Below are positions 5,430-8,555 of a stretch of DNA of 8,555 nt, piece after piece. The stretch is from contig VBFW01000098.1 of assembly GCA_005880525.1 (NCBI GenBank), positions 1 through 8,555 on the forward strand. Reading direction: 5' to 3'. The position numbers were made by a program, and so were the translations under genes. Source of the stretch: Chloroflexota bacterium. GTDB lineage: Bacteria > Chloroflexota > Dormibacteria > Dormibacterales > Dormibacteraceae. Every line of letters starts with the position of its first letter. Position 1 is the first letter of the stretch. The notes beneath the pieces were generated by a model, which was not told the origin of the DNA, ran no database searches, and was given only the letters and a program-made list of their open reading frames with translations.

Positions 5430-7073
5430 ATGGCCCGCACCCCGCTCCTGAGCCGCTTCCAGCAGCTGTTTCGCGACTTCGACGAAGCGGAGCGGACCGG
5501 CCGCTCGGTCGCAGACATCCGTTCCTCGCGCCTGAGCCGGCGGGACTTCCTGAAGGCGGGAGCCGCGACAGCCGGCGCGCTCGCGATGAGCGGGCCGCTG
5601 GGCCGCCTGGCCGCTGCGGCACCGCCGCCGCGCATCGCAATCGTCGGCGGCGGCATCGCCGGCCTGAACGCCGCGCTCACTCTCCAGGACGCCGGCCTCG
5701 CCTCGACCGTCTTTGAGGCCTCCAACCGCGTCGGCGGCCGCATGCACTCGGACACGACGTCGTGGCTGAACGACCAGACCAGCGAGCACTGCGGCGAGCT
5801 GATCGACTCGGGCCATAAGACGATCCTGGGTCTGGCCAGCCGGTTCAAGCTTCAGACCGTCGACCTCCTCGGGGCCGAGCCGAACCACTCAAACGATGCC
5901 AACTTCTTCTTCGGCCAGTACTACACCGAGGCGCAGGCGCAGGCCGACTTCAACCCGGTGTGGAACAACGTCAAGAAGGACGTCAACGCAGCCTCCTACC
6001 CGACGCTGTACAACCAGTTCACCGACGCCGGCTACGCGCTCGACCACATGAGCATCTACGACTGGATCGAGTCACGCGTTCCCGGCGGGCATACCACGCC
6101 CATGGGACAGCTGCTCGACGTCGCCTACAACATCGAGTACGGCAACGTCACGTCGCAGCAGAGCTCGCTGAACATCGTCTACCTGCTCGGGTTCTCGCCG
6201 GTGCCGGGCAACTTCGCCGTCTTCGGAGCGTCGAACGAGCGCTACCACATCGCCGGAGGCAACGAGCAACTGCCGCTCGCGATCGCCGCGTCGCTGCGGG
6301 CAGACACGGTGCAGCTCAACACCACGATGACCGGCATCGTGCGCAATGGCGACGGCACCTACAACCTGACGCGCACCAACGCGTTCGGGTCGCTGACCAC
6401 GCCATACGATCGAGTCATCCTGGCACTGCCGTTCTCGGTGCTGCGCACCATCCTCACGACGAACGCGGCGTACCGCGCCGCGGGCTTCGACAGCCGCAAG
6501 CAGACCGCCATCCAGCAGCTCGGATACGGCGCCAACGCCAAGCTGCAGCTTCAGTTCAACAGCAGGTACTGGAACGGCTCAGGCCCATGGGGCATCGGCA
6601 ACGGCAACAGCTACTCCGACACGGGATACCAGAACACCTGGGACGTGACCCGGGCCCAATCCGGCAACACTGGGATCCTGGTCGATTACACAGGTGGTGG
6701 CGTGCCGCTGGCTTCATTCAAGGGCGACACGACGGACCCGAAGGTCGTAAGCCGTTTCGCCGCGACGTTCTTGAAGCAGATCGAGCCTGTGTTCCCGGGC
6801 ATCTCGGCCCAGTGGAATGGGCGGGCGACGCTTGACGTGCCGCTGGCCAACCCTTACCTGCTTGGCTCCTACTCCTACTGGAAGGTCGGCCAGTACACGT
6901 CGTTCAGCGGCTATGAGGGCGCGCGGCAACCCGACCCGCTCACGGGCAACTGTCACTTCGCAGGCGAGCACTGCTCAACCAACTTCCAGGGGTACATGGA
7001 AGGCGGCGCCGAGCAGGGTGCGCGCGCGGCCAACGAAATCCTGAAGGACTACAAAGCCGGCGTCTTTCCGTAG
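5430..7073 (+). CDS. Tat-exported FAD-dependent amine oxidase family protein
   Basis: This 547-residue flavoprotein belongs to the monoamine/polyamine/L-amino-acid oxidase superfamily. Such enzymes oxidise an amine or amino acid to the imine with FAD, passing electrons to O2; tryptophan 2-monooxygenase relatives make amides instead. A twin-arginine signal SRRDFLK (36-42) precedes a hydrophobic stretch to about 64, implying folded export. The dinucleotide fold is IAIVGGGIAGLNAALTL (69-85), ending with Glu96 in VFEASNRVGGRM, which binds the FAD ribose. The C-terminal FAD motif is HFAGEHCSTNFQGYMEGG near residue 510-527. About 35 residues precede the Arg pair, an unusually long n-region. GGGAGGA at 5417-5423, seven bases before the ATG, supports this start. 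It sits after the terminator and so is separately transcribed. The stop overlaps the convergent transporter by 25 nt. Substrate unknown. Confidence 0.92.
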   Translation: MARTPLLSRFQQLFRDFDEAERTGRSVADIRSSRLSRRDFLKAGAATAGALAMSGPLGRLAAAAPPPRIAIVGGGIAGLNAALTLQDAGLASTVFEASNRVGGRMHSDTTSWLNDQTSEHCGELIDSGHKTILGLASRFKLQTVDLLGAEPNHSNDANFFFGQYYTEAQAQADFNPVWNNVKKDVNAASYPTLYNQFTDAGYALDHMSIYDWIESRVPGGHTTPMGQLLDVAYNIEYGNVTSQQSSLNIVYLLGFSPVPGNFAVFGASNERYHIAGGNEQLPLAIAASLRADTVQLNTTMTGIVRNGDGTYNLTRTNAFGSLTTPYDRVILALPFSVLRTILTTNAAYRAAGFDSRKQTAIQQLGYGANAKLQLQFNSRYWNGSGPWGIGNGNSYSDTGYQNTWDVTRAQSGNTGILVDYTGGGVPLASFKGDTTDPKVVSRFAATFLKQIEPVFPGISAQWNGRATLDVPLANPYLLGSYSYWKVGQYTSFSGYEGARQPDPLTGNCHFAGEHCSTNFQGYMEGGAEQGARAANEILKDYKAGVFP

Positions 7074-8233
7074 GTATCGGCCGGGCTGATCCGCAGCGGC
7101 AGCGCCAGCCAGCCCATGGCCAGCGCGCCCAGGACGCCGGGCACGAAGGCCAGCGCGGCCACGCTGGTCGCGTCCCACACGGCGCCGGCCACCAGAGGCA
7201 GCACGAATCCCATCGCGTACTGGATGGTCAGCACGGCCGCGCTCATGCGGTGCACATCGCCCGGCGCTGCCACGCGCGGCGGCAGCGACAGCACGACGAT
7301 GAACGACAGGGCGGCGGAGAAACCCAGCACGAATGCCCAGGCGACCACACCGGCACCCGGGGTCAGCACCAGCCCCACCTGAGCGACCGCCATCAGAAAG
7401 GCGGAACCGACAAAACCGGCGCGCCCCATCAACAGGCGATCCCACATCGCGACCGCCGGCGCCGTCAGCAGCTGCGAGCCGTTGAGCACCGCAAGCGTTG
7501 GCGTGATCAGGTTGTGGCGGCCGCTCTGGTCGAGGAAGTCGGGGATGTAGGCGTTGGTGCCGAAGTAAACCGCTGACGCCATGCCCATCACGGCGCCGAT
7601 GCGCACGACCTGGTTCTCGCGCCAGGAAGGCCACCAGCGCCTCGGCATGGAAAGGCTGGGCCGGTGTCGCGGCGCCACCGCCACCAGGCCCAGCGCGCTG
7701 GCCCCCACGATGACTGACCACGAGGCCAGTGCCCAGCGCCAGTCGCCACCTGCAAGTGGCAGGACGCCGAACGGAGTCGTGAAGATCGTCGGGATCGTCT
7801 CGCCGCAGAGCATTCCGTTGCTCAGCACCGCGGTGGCCAGGATGATGCGGGTCGGAAACCAGTCGCGCACCAGGGCAGGAAGGGCGGGCTGGCTCACGGC
7901 CACGCCGAGGCCCATCAGCAAAGTCGCTGCGAACAGCACCGGCGTGCTCGGACCGAGCCCTCGGAGAGCCCCGAAGACCGCCACCGCGGCAAGGCCGACG
8001 GCCAGGGCACGCCGCACGCCGAGACGGGCGATGAGGAGCGACCCAGGCACCGCCGCCAGCGCGAACAGCACCACTGGCAACGACACCAGCGCCCCGACCG
8101 CCTTCTCGTCGAGGTTGAGCTCGCGGTGGATGAGTGGGATCAGCGGCGGCACCGCCAGCAACGTGAGGCGCAGATCGACCCCGCCCAGCCAGAGCAGAAC
8201 CAGCCGCGTCCAGTCCGCGCGCGTGAGCTGCAT
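7049..8233 (-). CDS. MFS transporter, CynX/NimT (cyanate/nitroimidazole) type
   Basis: A 394-residue inner-membrane protein with about twelve hydrophobic segments, the usual size for the major facilitator superfamily. The N-terminal half carries the CynX/NimT pattern: DLRLTLLAVPPLIPLIHREL, then VGALVSLPVVLFALAAVPGS, then LIARLGVRRAL (the motif A loop) and LLMGLGVAVSQPALPALVRDWFP. E. coli CynX is linked to cyanate and NimT/YeaN to 2-nitroimidazole. The substrate here is not readable, though nitrile or amide traffic is tempting given the hydratase genes. The start at 8233 has no clear Shine-Dalgarno; the next usable Met would remove conserved helices. Its start is 18 bp from the divergent DsrE-type gene, so its promoter must overlap that gene, or the message has almost no leader. 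Its 3' end overlaps the oxidase gene. Confidence 0.88.
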   Translation of the reverse strand: MQLTRADWTRLVLLWLGGVDLRLTLLAVPPLIPLIHRELNLDEKAVGALVSLPVVLFALAAVPGSLLIARLGVRRALAVGLAAVAVFGALRGLGPSTPVLFAATLLMGLGVAVSQPALPALVRDWFPTRIILATAVLSNGMLCGETIPTIFTTPFGVLPLAGGDWRWALASWSVIVGASALGLVAVAPRHRPSLSMPRRWWPSWRENQVVRIGAVMGMASAVYFGTNAYIPDFLDQSGRHNLITPTLAVLNGSQLLTAPAVAMWDRLLMGRAGFVGSAFLMAVAQVGLVLTPGAGVVAWAFVLGFSAALSFIVVLSLPPRVAAPGDVHRMSAAVLTIQYAMGFVLPLVAGAVWDATSVAALAFVPGVLGALAMGWLALPLRISPADTYGKTPAL

Positions 8234-8251
8234 CAGGCCATACTGGCGGGC
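8234..8251. promoter_or_regulatory. 18-bp divergent gap between transporter and selenoprotein starts
   Basis: Only 18 bases separate the two start codons, too few for two ordinary promoters and leaders. Promoter elements must lie inside the opposite gene, or one start is misplaced. I see no clear -10/-35 pair in it. Confidence 0.35.
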
Positions 8252-8555
8252 ATGTCAGGACTGCTCATCGTTGCCGCCACCGGGCCCGCCGACGCGACTC
8301 GTGCCAGCATCCCGTTCCACATCGCCGCCAACGGCGCTGGGCCGGCCAACGTCGAGGTCGCGATCGCGTTCGCGGGCGACTCGATCGACCTGCTCAAGAC
8401 CGAGGTCAGCGCCGGCGTTCGCGGAGTCGGGATCCCGCCCCTTACCGACCTCCTCAGCAAGTGCGCAGCGCAGCAGATTCGCTTCTACGTTTGAAAAGGC
8501 TGCGCCGAGGCCCGTGGGGTCTCGCAGGAGATGCTCGGACCGCACTCGTCCTTCA
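8252..8555 (+). CDS. DsrE-family protein, probable selenoprotein with UGA-encoded Sec81; 3' end outside window
   Basis: DsrE/DsrF-like small proteins handle sulfur or act as peroxiredoxin-like redox proteins in the cytoplasm. Residues 1-80 match the family: MSGLLIVAATGPAD, RASIPFHIAANGA, VEVAIAFAGDSIDLLK, GVRGVGIPPLTDLL and QQIRFYV. In relatives the last strand (YV) is followed by C-x-x-C and a charged helix. Here the codon after YV is TGA (8492-8494), and the same frame continues K-G-C-A-E-A-R-G-V-S-Q-E-M-L-G with no stop to the window end. This gives a U81-x-x-C84 motif. A stem-loop with a G-starting loop lies at the SECIS distance (8500-8527). The alternative is a simple nonsense mutation of a Cys codon (TGC to TGA); the matching hairpin and the intact downstream frame argue against it. 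Ordinary gene calling would end the gene at 8494. Confidence 0.82.
8500..8527 (+). promoter_or_regulatory. Candidate bacterial SECIS element
   Basis: Five pairs (8500-8504 with 8523-8527), a three-base bulge (8505-8507) and six pairs (8508-8513 with 8517-8522, one of them G-U) close a G-U-G loop at 8514-8516. An equivalent fold pairs 8507 with 8523 instead. The loop starts 19 bases after the UGA. Known bacterial SECIS elements lie immediately downstream of UGA inside the coding region, with a short G-starting loop about 16-37 bases away, so position, size and loop all fit. G+C-rich DNA forms hairpins readily; the support comes from its position beside this particular UGA. Confidence 0.65.

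Noticed and set aside
5960..6835. 291-codon plus-strand open frame within the amine oxidase
   Set aside because: Arg/His/Gln-rich shadow in another frame; the oxidase frame has all family motifs.
6975..7721. 248-codon minus-strand open frame overlapping the transporter
   Set aside because: Different frame from the MFS protein, Arg/Gly-rich, no membrane segments.
8492..8494. TGA as the true end of an 80-residue DsrE protein
   Set aside because: It would remove the conserved redox Cys motif, whose remaining residues follow in frame; Sec insertion explains the sequence better.
8255..8545. Minus-strand frames opposite the DsrE gene (also 8233-8460)
   Set aside because: No recognisable domain; the plus-strand frame aligns to a known family across the whole stretch.
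1..8555. tRNA, rRNA, CRISPR array, insertion sequence or attachment site
   Set aside because: None seen by eye: no regular spaced repeats, no transposase motifs, no cloverleaf-like segment.

Overview
This is a G+C-rich window (about two-thirds G+C by eye) of tightly packed bacterial genes with good GGAGG-type ribosome binding sites. It holds a Tat-exported oxidase, a lipoprotein and a UGA codon that appears to be recoded. The protein types (receiver/GGDEF-like/GT2 glycosyltransferase, DVWAVG-repeat propeller, cobalt nitrile hydratase) fit a high-GC soil or environmental lineage such as Chloroflexota/Dormibacterota or Actinomycetota. That placement is inference; no rRNA or other marker is present.

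Layout. Positions 1-1927 (+) carry what looks like one ancestral gene split in two: the end of a receiver domain, a degenerate GGDEF-like domain and two membrane helices (1-917), then the core and C-terminal membrane part of a family 2 glycosyltransferase (908-1927). The first part of the glycosyltransferase catalytic domain is missing and the frame changes at the junction. A small cupin (1942-2316, +) follows. It converges on a seven-repeat, probably seven-bladed beta-propeller lipoprotein (2326-3444, -).

Divergent from the lipoprotein is a compact operon (3484-5044, +) for a cobalt-type nitrile hydratase: beta subunit, alpha subunit and P14K-like activator, each overlapping the next by ATGA. 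A probable 52-residue secreted Arg/Pro-rich peptide lies on the minus strand (5041-5199). It is followed by a short uncertain ORF and a perfect 14-bp terminator hairpin (5358-5390). Next come a Tat-exported FAD amine oxidase (5430-7073, +) and a convergent CynX/NimT-type MFS transporter (7049-8233, -).

Most notable item. At the right edge, 18 bp from the divergent MFS start, is a DsrE-family gene (8252 to beyond the window end, +). Its apparent stop TGA (8492-8494) sits exactly where the family has the first Cys of its CxxC motif. The frame continues with family-like sequence (K-G-C-A-E-A-R-G) to the window edge, and a stem-loop with a G-U-G loop starts a few bases after the TGA, at the distance expected of a bacterial SECIS. 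I read it as a selenoprotein with a UxxC redox motif; standard gene calling would truncate it to 80 residues.

How the genes may work together. The hydratase converts nitriles to amides. The neighbouring oxidase and CynX-like transporter suggest a region concerned with small nitrogen compounds, but the terminator and opposing strands mean they are not one operon. No amidase, aldoxime dehydratase or cobalt transporter is present in the window.
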